Source: Clytia hemisphaerica
Taxonomy: Eukaryota; Cnidaria; Hydrozoa; Leptothecata; Clytiidae
Assembly: GCA_902728285.1 (NCBI GenBank)
Contig: CACVBU010000616.1
Coordinates: 291,681 to 355,680, forward strand
Direction: 5' to 3'
Length of the DNA: 64,000 nucleotides
The notes beneath the pieces are model-generated. The model did no database searches. It was not told where the DNA came from and saw nothing but the letters and a program-made list of their open reading frames with translations. Below, piece after piece: positions 34,775 to 47,878 of this stretch. Each line of letters opens with the position of its first letter. Position 1 is the first letter of the stretch. The translations under genes were made by a program, and so were the position numbers.

Positions 34775-36139
34775 CTGTAAATAAATATTGAATGATTAGG
34801 TCATTAAAAATCAAAATAAATTTCTACCCATAAATTCTGTGCCGCGCTTTTTTCCAGACACGCAGTATACTCTCCTTTATCGCATTTAAATTATAGTTCA
34901 ATTTTTTTCTTCTGAACACGATGTTTTAGTGCGACAAAAATAAAGGCTTTTTTTTAAAAGCAGTTTTCTCATCGAAAATAATCCAATATTATGAACAAAA
35001 GAATCAGTTTTCAACCAAAATGTAAAAATTACGGATATTTTCAATTTATTAATTGCAATATATATTGGCAATCTGAAAATGAAAGTGTCAATATCATAAG
35101 CCTAGTCTGTTTTAAAAGTTTTTGTTTTCTACCCCTGTGAAAGTCATTTTATTTCAAATTTTGATTTAGCTAGATTAATTGGTAGATGGCTATGTGTCTG
35201 ATTGTGATATTTTTTGGAGTTTTACTTTTAGGACGTTTAGTTCTCTGAATAACAAGGGCTTATAACAAAGGAAGTAAAGTTTAATATCGAGGGCGGGAAA
35301 GGTGCGGGCTCAAGAATCATGCTAATCTACATATATCACAGAAACAGTAGAACCTTAATTGGTCGAAAATCGTCCGCTGAGTTCCTAAATAGTTCCTATT
35401 CCGTCGAATATCAGGTAGCTTTACGACACATTGTTGAATTGTATCGGCCAACCATCCAGTCAATAGCACAAAGAGTCTAGTTAGAGACTAGATTTTTTCA
35501 AAAATCTCGTTAAGAGTGATGACCATACCTGGAGTTTATAAACATTTTTACGACCTTTTAAGCGAATTTCTAACAGGTCACACTCGGTGAGATCTTATCT
35601 CAAATGTCCCAAAAAGAGATTCATTATCTTATTTACAAGCAGTAAAATATTTGCCCATTTGTCCTACCATTTGACGCAACAAAGCAAACAAAAAAAACTT
35701 AACTTTGCTTTGAGCTATACTGATCAAATAAAGAATTTCGAAAAAAGAATAGAAATGGATACATTTGAAACTTTATAAAAAGTTTACTTTGAGATTTATA
35801 TGGTATATTCAGCGTTTGAGAAACAGTCATATTATAAGCTGACTTACATACATGCTTGGCTTTTCGTAAGTTACATCTGTCGTAAGTGTGACTTTAACGC
35901 AAAAATTTGATGGGTTTTTAATGCTTATTAATGAGTTTGAGATTAACGACCTAGTCACATGATAAAAGATGAACGCAGCAAGGAGAAAATCGTAAGTAAT
36001 TTCACACATCTATAGTAAAATACCGGAATAAAATCTTTGACTTGAGGAGAACGCGTAAAGCTCGAAATCCTTAGAAGGTTGTAAAATAATGTTTTCGAAG
36101 CAATCAAGTTCGGAGGGTTACAAACAATTTTATATTACA

Positions 36140-36560
36140 TTGATGTGAGATTTAGTAGCGTGGTGGGTCGACCAAAAGCTTTGGGCAAACTTGGGATGAG
36201 ACTTTCGAAAGTTGGGACGTTGGTGCCTCCCTTATCGAATGTGAAATGAGGAGGGAGTTTATACAGCTTTTCGATTGTAGCCGCCAATTGCCGCGCAAGC
36301 ATTTTTTGCCCGTTTGACCACCCTAAAACAGTCCCAGTCTTCGCGCCTAAAGGCAATAGAAAAAAGTGTTAAAAAGGGATTGGATCGAGTTTCGGGTAGT
36401 AAATTAAATAATAAAGTTGCACGCGCCTGACCGCGCAACTACGGTCGAAAATATGTATTATATTAACGTGAGATTTAGTATTGTGGTGGGCCGACCAAAA
36501 GCTTTGGGCAAACTTGCTGGGATGCAATTTTCGAAGGTTTGGATTTCGGCGCCCCCTATC
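36140..36560. repeat. Direct repeat of a roughly 325-bp module
   Basis: GTGAGATTTAGTA followed by GGTGGGYCGACCAAAAGCTT occurs at 36145 and 36469. Between them lie GCGCGGTCAGGCGC-type sequence (inverse) and GGCGCGAAG. Related fragments are at 37249-37446. Small ORFs in it (MPLGAKTGTVLGWSNGQ on the minus strand) are unrecognised and probably part of a repeat. Confidence 0.6.
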
Positions 36561-37248
36561 AAATGTAAAACGATTAGGAGGAAATTGGAGTTTATTGGTA
36601 GCCGATGAAAATTTTATACTTTTTAGGTTTAGAAAAAGAAAAATAAACAAGTAACTGTATTTTACATAACATTTAACATTTTGATGTTTGACATTTACAT
36701 TTGACGGAAAGGAGGGAACCAGCTCGAGCTTGAAAATGTGAATTGAATGACCCCACTCGATGTTCCTTCTGTCGAAAATATACGAAAATTGTTTGTTTCG
36801 GTGGTGTTAAATTTCATTTTCTGGATTTTTTTGATAAGCATTTGATTGACGTTTACTTATTCACGCCAGTATCTTCGTTGCCTAGAAAGCCGGTGACGAG
36901 AAGCCGATGACGAAAACTCGTATGGCGAATCCTATCTTTCTGTTTTTTTTTTTAATATGGTGATATGGCTACGGTAACAGATTATGGGGCTCATTTTCAA
37001 CTAAAAATTACTTGGATAAGAATAGGCTAGACAAATTCAGTTAGGGCAAAGGTGCTTACCCGTTTTTGGTTCAAAATTACGTCATTTTCGCATTTTCGAG
37101 AGAGATCTCTACATTCACAAAATTTCTTCTAACTAATTTGAAAACTTTAATTCCCACAATGGCAGCTTTTCTTCATGAAGTTTTGTAACCGACTTTTAAA
37201 CTTATTTATAAGTTTTTTTAGCGAGGAAACTGAGGTATACAACAAGAG

Positions 37249-37446
37249 ACACCTTTTCGACCGTAGTCGCGCGGTCAGGTGCGTGCCACTTTATTGCTAA
37301 TTTATCACTCTAAGCTCTAATCTAATCCCTTTTTTACACTTTTTCTATTGTCTTTAGGCGCGAAAAAATGACGGGGATGGTTTTAGGGTGGTTAAACAGA
37401 CAAAAAATGTCCGCGCGGTAATTGGCGGGTACGGTCGAAAAGGTGT
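37249..37446. mobile_element. Element with ACACCTTTTCGACCGTA ends
   Basis: ACACCTTTTCGACCGTAGTC on the left inverts to GTACGGTCGAAAAGGTGT on the right. The interior shares GCGCGGTCAGGTGCGTGCC and TTTAGGCGCGAAAAAATG with the 36140 repeats. Confidence 0.65.
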
Positions 37447-37867
37447 ATTATAGCAAAATGAGAACATATATACAAATTACAAGTAGGAACAGATGTTTGT
37501 GAAAAACGTCAATGTCAGAGGAAGACCTTTTGAACTAAAGGTAAAGATCCGGTTTCTCTTTAATCACACCACGCAACTTCGTGATATACGATAAGTGTTA
37601 GTGTTTTGTACAATGACGCAGATTAGGACCTGAGTGAGGAAACCCTGCACAAGTGGCAAGGGGGTGAATTGTGGAGGCGTAGAAAATATCAGAATTGATT
37701 TTTAACTCAAAAATATCAATTTAAATTATTAAAATAATTCAATTCCCTCAGAACTGTAAAGGACTTATTTTGAAAGCGTATTCTTAGCTGATCTTTTCGG
37801 CTGCGCTGCCTCAAAGGTTTAAAGTGGTCAAACCATTCAATCCGATGGGAGAAAAGGATAAATAATA

Positions 37868-38107
37868 ACATCCCTGTCTCAGTGCCCCGGTGGAACTTTT
37901 TCCCTCAGTAGGAATGAAAATTTCTGTCGAAATCCCAATGGGGATAGAAAATCTATTGTTTCCAGTTCGAAAATTCCAGTGGGGATGGTTTTGAAGTGCA
38001 ATTTTTCCATTCAACTTTTTAGGTATTTTTTCCACCGGGGACGATTTTTTTGCCAATTTTCCCAGTGTGTGGGGGGGGGGTCCACCGGGTCTGTGACACA
38101 GGGGTGT
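37868..38107. mobile_element. ACACCCCTG-family MITE, 6-bp duplication ATAATA
   Basis: ACATCCCTGTCTCAGTGCCC left, CGGGTCTGTGACACAGGGGT plus GT right. ATAATA at 37862-37867 and 38108-38113. The interior is nearly the same as 63343-63584. Confidence 0.8.
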
Positions 38108-38206
38108 ATAATAAGATATAGGTCTTCGACCAAACTTTCTATTACTTGCAATGTCTAAAACGATGAAGTGAACTCATTAAGTTGACAGCCAAACGTTGGT
38201 GGGATA

Positions 38207-38352
38207 CACGCTTTTTTTACAAGAATAACTTCTATAAAAATATCAGGGTAAGATTTCGAAGTTAGAACAATAGGCCTATTGTTTAGAACAATATAAAAAT
38301 AAGAATAATGCTCACTCTTAGCCAAAGTAAACTATTCTTATAAAAAAGCGTG
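38207..38352. mobile_element. CACG-type MITE, 146 bp, TA duplication
   Basis: CACGCTTTTTTTACAAGAAT left, ATTCTTATAAAAAAGCGTG right, flanked by TA at 38205-38206 and 38353-38354. The shortest intact member seen here. Confidence 0.8.
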
Positions 38353-38513
38353 TATTACTCTTTCTTTTGATATGAGTTGTAAGGAACATATAAAAAGGAC
38401 AAGAAATTGCTAAGCATGCGGAACTTGATACCACAATGTAAACATAGCCTTATAGGATAACCTTTTTTTCAAATCCATCTATTCTTGTTTTTGTATTTTT
38501 TGACAGTGTAAAA

Positions 38514-40283
38514 ATGACACTTCCAGAAGACTCAACGGTGGAGTTCGATCAAACTGACGAAGCCTTTGAGGAGGAGGGTACGATCAATCAAACCGGTCTA
38601 TCGGCACGGGATAAATTAATTAAGGAAGGAACTGAACTAGGTTACAATACCACAAAACACGAACAAATACAACAAAGTACAAAACAGCAGGATCAAATAA
38701 GCAAGTCAAAACAAGAAAATATCTTGCACAGCGAGGAAGATAAAACAGTATGGCGCACTGTACAAAACACTTGTTTGGAAGATAAGCCATTGAGAAATCG
38801 TAGACTTGGTCTTATTCACCAACAGTATTCTGCTTCACATGAAGATTTGAGAAACGTATCAAACAATAATCGGAGATTATCGAAAGATAATTTGAATTTA
38901 TCGGCAAAAGATCTTCATTTACGAGGTTCTAACAGAGGTTTACGACGAGTTCAGGATACGACTGTAAACCAGCACCATCAAAGAGCTTCGACAGAAAATT
39001 TACATTTACTACATAGAAATCAACACTTGCGACGGGTTTCCGTTCCACATTTGGATCAAACGAGGAGCTTACCTGTGAGCCCGGTCATGTCTCCACGCTT
39101 AATGCGTCGTGCGAAAGAAAACTCAGGGTTCATACCTTGTCCACCTGATTCTCCGAAATCGAATCGCAAACACATAAGGAGGTCAAGCAACACAAACTTG
39201 AATCACATCAAAAATATGAGAAATCCAGAATCCCATTTGACAATACAATGTGCAGAAGATGAGGAAATTAGAATTTTAAACTTATCTGGTGGAAAACCTG
39301 TCAACCCAACGGATGATATTTTGTTAAAATTCGCTATCCATCGATCACAAAGGTAACGTCCATAAGCTCGCCTACTTCACAATAAACTCTCCCTATTTCG
39401 ACCTATGTTATTTCGGTCTCCCCATAGCCCAAGTTAATTTGACTAATTTGTGAGCGTTCGAGTTGAAGAGAGGTTACAATGGATACAATGGACAATTTAA
39501 ATAAGACGAAGTCAGGGATGGAGGTGTTGCCCATAAGGGGGGAATCATACCTTTGTTTCAATCGTAATAATTATTTTCTTCAAATTTTCAAGCGAAAAGA
39601 AATTACAGTTCTTTTTTTAAACGTTCTTTTTTATTGATGTTTCGAATCAATTCTTTTTCAGTGTGAAATCATTGCCGAACGCCATGTCACCACCACCGAC
39701 AAATATAAACCGACAACTACCAACAAATTACTCGACTGGACGACGAAAATCGTTGCATAATTTTCAACGCTGTCAATCGGCTATGAGTTTACCGAATTCT
39801 CCACCGCAAACACCGATCGGTAACGCCGATCATCCATCGGGAGATTATCTTGCTAGTCGGCGTAGAACGGTAGCGCTCGATAGAGGAATTCAACTTCGAA
39901 AGACATTCGAGGAATGGTTGAACACAAAAACCCAAGAAAATCGGAGACGTTCGTTACACACGCTACACGTGAAAGAAATCGAACGACTACGCGAAGAACA
40001 ATCGAAAAAAGAACGATTCGATCGAGGAAAAACATTCGATGAATGGAAATATGAAAAAGAAGAACGATTACGTCAGCAAATATGTCACGAGAAAGAGAAA
40101 ACGAAAATTCTAAGCGAACAACAAGTGGTTAAAGAAAAGACAAACGAAGAGTTAAGAGAAAAGAAGTATAATGAATGGCTTGTTAAAAAATTCGAGCAAG
40201 AATTGAGAGATGAGGAACAGAAAATTGAAGAATTAAGAAATAGAGAGAAACTGAAACAGAAGAAACGACGAAATTCAAAATAA
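38514..40283 (+). CDS. Coiled-coil protein resembling CCDC181
   Basis: Two exons, 38514-39352 and 39662-40283, join in phase (AG|T gives Ser) to 486 residues. An acceptor-like tract ending TTTTTGACAG sits 7 bp before the ATG, so a 5' UTR intron, or an upstream coding exon, is likely. The N-terminal half is polar, with RRLSKDNLNLSAKDLHLRG-type and RRSSNTN Arg/Ser segments. ILNLSGGKPVNPTDDILLKF (around 252-271) precedes the splice. The C-terminal third is charged coiled coil with recurring F/Y-(D/E/N)-E-W motifs: KTFEEWLNTK, KTFDEWKYEK and KYNEWLVKK. That motif, the order of regions and the size recall CCDC181, a microtubule-associated protein of cilia and sperm flagella, but MAP9 and CCDC34 share the motif. 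The identification is inference. Confidence 0.65.
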
Positions 40284-41195
40284 TATTTTTCTTGGTTTTG
40301 AAAGGTTTAAATGATGTAAATAATAATAATCATTTCATTTAACGTGATTTGTACACAGTTTGGTAGCAATACAAACGGGGAATCATTTGCAAGAAAAATG
40401 ATAATTTTGAGAATTCATATCTGCTCGTGATTTTCAGTGCAAAGTAAACCCGACGAACGACAAACACTCTCTGTCAATCGATACGAAAATTCTCTTTAGG
40501 TACTTAACCTAATCTGTTTAAAAATTAAAATTAGGATGATGATAGGATCTCTGAAAACCACCACGGATTCAATGACTAGAAAAATGCTGTACTTTAAAAT
40601 CTTATAAACAGATGAGCAAGGATATAATCTCCGATTTCAAACCCAAGGTCATTTTTATCAAAAGAACATTTGATATTGGTTTCATTATGACATTTTCATG
40701 TCTTCATTTCTTTGAGAAAAACTGGTACTTACATGTTTCTGTGAAAAAAGGAAATTGTGAAACTTTTCTCTTGTCCTCTATACAAGTAATAACTTTCATT
40801 TATTTACTTTCAAGGGCCTGTAATGTAATGTCTGTGTGACCAAATGATTCCAGCAGGACAAACCGAAATGATCTCAAATCATAGAACCTAAAATCCATCA
40901 TTTTTTCAAAATCTTTAGTACTTTCACTTCAAGTGTAATTCATAATGAAGCGACATGTCTGAACGGTGTTCCCATCAACAATTAAAGTAGTTTAAAGATC
41001 AAAAGAATATGAACTCTTTCTCTATCAAGTAAAGCGGTTCAGTCATAACCTTTTCTACCCATGACCTTAAAAAACTCCAAAAATCTTCACCAAGAAAGAG
41101 AACCATACCATCTCGTGTATTGTTATTCCGAAGCTTCTAAATTCTCCGAATTCGAATTTTGTACTTTTATTGCGAAACGAGTAGTTGATGCTTCT

Positions 41196-44100
41196 TTACT
41201 TTCCTGTAGCAGACGTAGGACTTGAATTTGCACTTTTATTGCCACCGCTAGTGTTCGTTTCTCCACCCTCATTGTTTTCAACAGAACGTAATAATCGGAA
41301 GAGGCTAGCAGCTTCACGTATACTACTGAATTCCACACAGAATGCATTCACTTCAATCGCAATGTCTTGGATGTTGATACTTTTGTTGCGAATTAAGGAT
41401 TGAAGAAATACGCAAACCTAAAAAAACGAAAAAAACGAAAGATTTAGCAACAGTTGGTGGTAAAAAACCAGAGTTTTTCTTCGAATAAATTATTCCTCAA
41501 TAAGCATCAGAGCTTGAATTTCCTAAGTTTTTATAATCCTCCTGCGTAACTTTTTTTAGTAAGGGAAATTTCTTCTTGAAATTTTGAAAATTGACAAGTA
41601 CTTTGGCCTCGAAATTTTTACCACTGGTAGTTGGGTAAATATGATATGGAGAATCGGAATTATTTAATTTAGGCACGGCCACTTGTTTGGTTGGTATACA
41701 AAAAGGAATATAAACAAGGCTAAAAAACGTATTTTCTGATTGATTTAATGTGTTGTTCCTGAAGGGGGGGGGGGGGTGATTTGTATAAGAGACAAAAGAA
41801 ACTTGCAGCTGAACCCATCCTCAAAACTCAGAGATGACTGCTAGTTTTTTTAGCCAGTAATAGGTATCGAAAATTTCAGTTCTGTCCACATGCCTGTCTG
41901 GTATTTTGAAGACCAGTCCATTTATAACACGAAATTTCCGTCAATTTCATTTTCGGCTTAGCCGATGGTCTGACTTTACTCAAGTTTACCGTAATTAACG
42001 CTTCAATTGTAAATACGTTATTAATTAAAATGGAAACAAGGGTATGTGTATCAACAAACTTACCAATCGTACCAGCCTCGATTGCATGTATTTATCTTTG
42101 ATTGTTTCACATTTAGAAATACAGTTAGAGATGTAGAAGTGGATGAATTCTTGTGGTAAATCCACAGCTGTGGTCAAGCGGTTCACAACTTCCATAGAAT
42201 GTAAGGACATCTCCATGTTGACCAGAACTGAGAAATATCTAGAAAGAACAAATTTGGTTAAAACTTTTTTTTTTCGATTGAACTTTTAGCTGGGAAGTAC
42301 AGAACCCTGTTACACATTTTTTTCTTCTTATAAGCAACCAGGTTGTTAAGGTTGCTAAGGCTCGAGCCCTGAAATTTGACAATTTTTTTCGCTATTTTGA
42401 AAAGTAAAGCTTTTTAGAACCATGGAAAATCATGGCTTTTTTACAATGGCAAACCAAAGCCCCTGGCTCAATAAGCAAAAATATGGTATAACATCAGGGG
42501 TGGTCAAAGCAAATTTTTCAGAAAATGAGCTAGAATACCAAGCCATTTTTTTCTTAGAAAGTTTCACTAAAAGCGAAAAAAGTTTAGTGCTTCCTTTGAT
42601 CTTGATTGTGCTTGTGACCAGCGAGATGTTGAAAAGACAAATATTAAGAAATATTGAAAACCGACCTTGATATAGAAGAGATGGAGGCTAATTTAAATAT
42701 GAATTTATTTGATAAGAACAAAACGATATTTAAACTTAAAATCCCTTACTCAGTGATTTGCGAGGATTGCATCATTTTCAAGAGAACTTCAATGGCAACC
42801 AGAGGGTTGTTCTCAACTAAGTCAGGGAGTTTGCTCGGTGTCAAACCAACGTGATAGACTAGTTTACTATCTTTCTCCAATTCTTTGAGTAGTTGCTATA
42901 GTAGAAAAGGGAAAACTATTTGTTAGACGAACGGTTACAGGTCTTTGATATTCATCAAGAGTAACAGACCCTATTAGAGATAATAATTACTTAACAAGAT
43001 AATACAATACATACTTTAAGATGTTTTTATCAAGTTCCTCAAATTTGGAATGATTTGGTTTCGCAATCTTAGAAAGGCTTTCGAATGTAAGAATCCCAAC
43101 CTTTTAAGATTTTTTTTTCAATTTTCTTGAAATCAACACAATTTTTGAGAGCAAAAATTTGAAAGCATGTACCTGCTGTTGAGTTAAGGTGAGGGCTCCT
43201 TTGAAAGCCTTTCCCATTAATTGCCTGACTTCAACTTCGGCAGAATTTTCACTACACATCATTGTATCCCATTCGAAAGTGAAACTATCATCTGAAATGA
43301 AAAGTTATTAATTGTCCAAAACGTTAGAAATCTTCATATCAGTTTTTTTTGGCCATGAAAACTTTTGCAGTTGCGTCCCACGCAGTCCCACGAGAGCTTT
43401 TACGAACCCTAGGTGTTGGTATGTAGGGGCTACTTATAGGAAATTTTTTTTTGGTAAAATAGTACTTGCCAAGAAAAAAGTTTAGAAGTGTGTAAGAATC
43501 TACAGAATCACACACTCCCTTTCTTAAGGCCTCGAAAATAGATTCACGATCTTCGGATGAATTTGGAATTGGGAATTTCGACACTATGATGGAACCTTCG
43601 GATAGTCTCATTATAAACTAAATAAGTTTGCACAGTCAAGGAAAACCAAGACTCCCTTTTTTTTGCCTGTCTATCTGAAGATAGGGAAGGGCTTGGGTCT
43701 TTTCCCTGGATTTTTCATCTAGTGTTCGACTTTTCTGTTCAGTAAGTAGCCAAACATTAAATATTTTTTAAGGCCTTTGGTATGATCTTGTTGGGATCGA
43801 AACTGAAACATTTTACACAGTAGCCAAATGCTTTCACTTGCGATAGCTTTAAAATGGTACATTCATTGCAGAATATCAAACCTTTTGGGTTCATCCAGCA
43901 GAGCTCGTCTTGTTCCACTTTATGAAGAGGAGGTGGCAGCCGGAAGAAAGTGGGTTGTATGGAATTCTCCAATGCTCTTTCACTGTGCAGTGGGTTACAT
44001 ATCAACCCTTCGATCACTTGTTGTGCAACTGGAATGAAAGAAATAGAAATGGTAAAAGGTTTATCTGGTACAGTAGAGTCTCTTTAACTCGAACCTCTAT

Positions 44101-47005
44101 AACTCGAATGCCTTCTTAAAATCGAACAAGTTTTATGGTCCCTTCAGTTAACAATGCTTTATAAACCTTCATCACTAGGAATTTCAAAAACTCGAACAAG
44201 TTTTCCAGTTATAGAGACTCAATTGAATATAAAACGACAGCTGTCACTAGGGATGGCACGCGGAGCTTGTATCGACCGGAACAGTTAGAAATTTCGTCGT
44301 TCCCATTAAGCACGACAATCCAGAGCATCTGTATGCTCCTGAGGGGTTTAAGAAAAAATGAACTAATATACTAGTTGTATTATTCACCTAACCAGAGATA
44401 CCCTTTTAAACGTTGGATTTTGGGATAGCAAATTCCAAGATTTAATGGGTGTTGGTATAAATGAAAAAAAAAGTAAGTCATGTAAATAACCATGTTAGTC
44501 GGCTGGCAGGTTAAAATGACTGTCTTAACTAGTCTTAAACACAATAACATAGCGAGGACGGTCCGCAGAAAAGATTAAAATCCAAATACTCCCTTCTATG
44601 ATGGTGGACATTATGCTATAACGTAGCTTTTCTATTGACGGAAGTTTTCACTCATATATCTGATAATTTACCTGCGGGATTGACGATTCCGTTAGTATCC
44701 ATATCCGGGTCAGCGACCAAAGGGTTGATACCGCTCCTTGAGACTTGTGGTAAATCTGTTTGCTTTTCCAACATGGCGACTTGAAGTTCACTTATGTCGA
44801 TTGGTCGAAAATTGGAGATGTCCATTGTCATTACTTGTCGTGGTGTCTTTTTCAACAGCTGTTAAAAATGGTAAGAAGAAAAACAACAATAAATTGAAAA
44901 TGAATATCTATCAAAATGATAAACATCGAAAACCACAGCTACGATGACCTTAGAGCTTTATGATATTTTAAGTGTATCAACAAACTATATGATGCTCTGC
45001 AAAAACCTGCAAAAACCTGCAAAAACCTGCAAAAACTTCATATGCAGTTCGGTGACCACATAACACAGGGTACAGGGTACGGTACATCCATTGATCAGGG
45101 GCCATCCATGTAGTATGTACGCAGTGAAGGGGGAGTGGTTTAGCAAAAGCGTACGTCTATTGTTTAAACGACGTTATTTCTATTGTTCTCTGCATACAAG
45201 GGGGGGGGATCTGGAGATATTTTGCGTACGTACTATGTGGATGACCCATGGGCCCCCCACTTTTTTGCAGACCATGCCATACTTTTTAAAATTTACTATT
45301 TTAAGCCGTTATTCTCCCCAAGTTATTCTCCCCAATTAGATAACGTTTTAAGGTGTTTTGAGGGTGTAAAAAGTGAAAAGATTTCTTCGTCGCCCAACCT
45401 TGGTGTCCCCCCCACACTCAAAATGGCCAGCCGGGGCCCATGTGACCCCTTATAAGAAATTCTAATACCTGAGGAGTAACAGCTGGTGTCGTGATCAACT
45501 GATAAAGAAACATTTTTTCAGGTTGTGAAATTTCCATTGCGCTCGTTTTATCTGGTACATCACTGAGCAGATGAACAAACAATGGGGCGAAAGGATTTTT
45601 AACCAATGGTTGACTTCTATACATCTCGTACAGTAAGAAAAGAATCGTTACACGTTGGTTTTGATCAGGTAGCAAATCTGGTTGTTGGAACAACATCAGC
45701 TAAAATTTACATACAGAGATGATGTATCAATTCACTAAACATAGAATTAACATTTTCAAAAATAATATAACATTTAGTGTTTAAGGTTTTGTTTTCAAAT
45801 TTAAGAGCTATATCGTTTGCTTGCTCATCAATTTCAATTTGCAAGCTTTTTAATATTGAATTGACACAGATGTGGAGCAAGGATGGTCAGAAAGAGGAAA
45901 AGAAAAACATTTTTTTGCTTATATCAGTACAATATAACAATAGGCAGACACTGTCCTGATATGAGACATGTAAAATATATGTAAAATATAATAAAATAAA
46001 AAGTAATATGTAAAAATAAAACCTTTAAAAATTTCCTGAGCTGTTAAATGTAAAAAATAAAATAATTTGGTCTAGACCAATTATCCCAACATAAATAATA
46101 AGGCAAAGATCTCCTTAGTAATGAATACTAACTACCCTAGAATGGCTAAGTATTATTTTCACAGCTAAACATTCCTGGCAGCGCATTTTTAGGATATTTC
46201 TGCTGCTTTAACCAGGCATACCAACAGAAAAGATTTTCTGCTACATACAAATGCTAGGAAATAGGCTACAGGTCAGCACTGACAGGTTGAAGTTACTTTA
46301 TTACCTCCCAAGAGTATCAGTCTTTTTCTGTTGTAAAGTGTCAATAGGAAAGTTTAGCCGGGATTGCGATAAGTTTAGCCATCTTAGAGTATGATTTGGA
46401 AAAAGTGATCATTTTTATTGCTACGTGAAGAAGATAGTTATAATGATATGATACAAAATTGCTCAATATTTCCTAGGCTGGACTTAAAAAATTGTTGGTT
46501 TGCCGTCACCCGACCGACCCTACCTCGAAACCTGCCGACCCAAAAAAATTTATTGCCATTTTAAAGAAGATTTTTTTTCCTTCAAAAACTTCAAACAATA
46601 AAAAATCAAAACACGTGTCTTGTTTGTCTCAAGCATAAGAATCGTAAATTCCCTGCTAGCACTTCTGTTTTTTATTCAAAATTACCTAAATGTAAACAAA
46701 CTGTTAACCCTTCTATGGACGAAAATTTCATAAATCCCCAAAATAAAAAAATATTTTGACCGACCGACCCGCCTTCAAAATCTAGGGTCGGGTGACGGCA
46801 AACCAACAATTTTTTAAGCCCAGCCTTAGTATACAGCATGTTTTCTTGAATTAATATTTCCACTTACCAGTGCTGTTCCAAGACGAAAATAATCATTTGG
46901 ACCAAAATAATGATGAAGCGCATTCGATATAACATCAAATGTTGAAGCTGACTCTTCTGCAAGAATACTAATGACTGATAATAATTCCTTTTGTGATAAT
47001 GTCAT
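41196..47005 (-). CDS. CNOT11: CCR4-NOT transcription complex subunit 11
   Basis: Eight exons join in phase to 454 residues: 46868-47005, 45469-45699, 44672-44858, 43882-44028, 43173-43291, 42750-42895, 42064-42238 and 41196-41417 (TAA). Strong matches to animal CNOT11 run the whole length: [10 protein letters not shown] (about 48), [47 protein letters not shown], then [19 protein letters not shown] and [24 protein letters not shown]11 binds CNOT10 and the CNOT1 N terminus, forming a module of the cytoplasmic deadenylase. Human CNOT11 is 510 residues; the difference is mostly at the N terminus and in the Ser/Asn-rich C-terminal tail. Introns carry MITEs (44071, 45098, 46475) and two extra ORFs (see 41497-43611). 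Confidence 0.95.
41497..43611 (-). CDS. Possible two-exon gene interleaved with CNOT11
   Basis: Exon A would be 43466-43611 ([23 protein letters not shown] onward) inside CNOT11 intron 4. Exon B would be 41497-41719, inside CNOT11 intron 7 ([20 protein letters not shown] onward, stop). Exon A ends at GGCAA|GTACTA and exon B begins at CGTTTTTTAG|C; phases match, giving 122 residues. Composition looks protein-like and lacks the poly-Phe/Lys runs of random ORFs here. If real, its intron contains CNOT11 exons 5-7 on the same strand. I do not recognise either peptide. Alternatives are two independent chance ORFs, or exons of an alternative transcript. Confidence 0.35.
44071..44225. mobile_element. 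Pogo/Tigger-like MITE in CNOT11 intron 3
   Basis: CAGTAGAGTCTCTTTAACTC after TA at 44069-44070; the right end AGTTATAGAGACTCAATTG is its inverse. CAGT..GAG..CTC..TAACTCGAA is the usual pattern of pogo/Tigger termini. Same family as 61836-62001. Confidence 0.7.
45098..45247. mobile_element. GGGGCCATCC MITE in CNOT11 intron 2
   Basis: GGGGCCATCCATGTAGTATG and TACGTACTATGTGGATGACCC are inverted ends, better preserved than in 15439-15598. Just upstream (45000-45035) are three to four copies of AAAAACCTGC. Confidence 0.75.
46475..46826. mobile_element. MITE with AGGCTGG...CCAGCCT ends, CNOT11 intron 1
   Basis: AGGCTGGACTTAAAAAATTG continues to GTTTGCCGTCACCCGACC; the right end is TTTTTTAAGCCCAGCCT. 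Inverted repeats are about 48 bp with a CGACCGACCC tract. The right end lies 41 bp from CNOT11 exon 1. Confidence 0.75.
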
Positions 47006-47878
47006 TTTTTATGAGTTTTTATTCATTTGAAATCTATGATGATAAGAATTAAAAAAAAAATTAAAAAATTCTCCTCACCTTGTCTTTTGGTGACCCCCCT
47101 GAAAGACTCCCTAACACCATGCTACTGGTTTTCTGTAAACTTTGTCAAAATGTTTAGATCAGAATAGACTTTTTATCAGTAATTGTTCCAAAGATATTTT
47201 CAAAAGGGATAATACCAAACATCACCAACTTGACCTAATTTTGGATCACCTTCTTCCCTTTCTTCAAATGTCCCTGAGCTTAGGTCCACTTTTGCGCTGT
47301 CTATTCTGATTGTGAATTAAGAAGCCGGGAAAAGGTTGGCTGTCTAAACCGTTTTTTTTTAACGTCAATGCAATGACTTCTTTAAGTAAAGATTTTAACT
47401 ACCAACTTTGTGCCAAATTTTTGCAAATTTTTTGTGTCAAATTTTTCTTACAATTAGAATAGGCAGGACAAAAAGTTGGTTTAGACAAGAGCTTATTCCC
47501 AAGAGGAATTAAATTATAGATGAATGAAAAATATAATTTCTCTTGTTTAACTTTCTTGTTTTAATTCCCATTGGAAGCAAAGAGCTACAATAAATTTTTG
47601 TTTGCAATATCCATCCAATGTCATAGCTTTTAAAAGGATTGCTTTTATTAGCAGAACAATGATCTGCTCCACATTTTGGAAATAAGCCCTCATACATATA
47701 CAGATGTTCAGTTCAAGCAAAATTCAAATTCAAAATAGTGACCAAGCCTGACCAAGCAAACATTGACAAAAAAAATCAGCAGCAGAGTAAGACAGAAATT
47801 TAATGAAGTAAAATATAAACAAACCTTGAACCTTTTTGTCTGTCCAAACAAAGAAAATATTCTAGCTGTCTCAAGGGA

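Noticed and set aside
36135-36356. 73-residue minus-strand ORF (MPLGAKTGTVLGWSNG...)
   Set aside because: Lies within a locally repeated module whose other copies do not keep the frame.
42422-42670. 82-residue plus-strand ORF inside CNOT11 intron 6
   Set aside because: The opposite strand is also open here; no homology or splice signals were seen.
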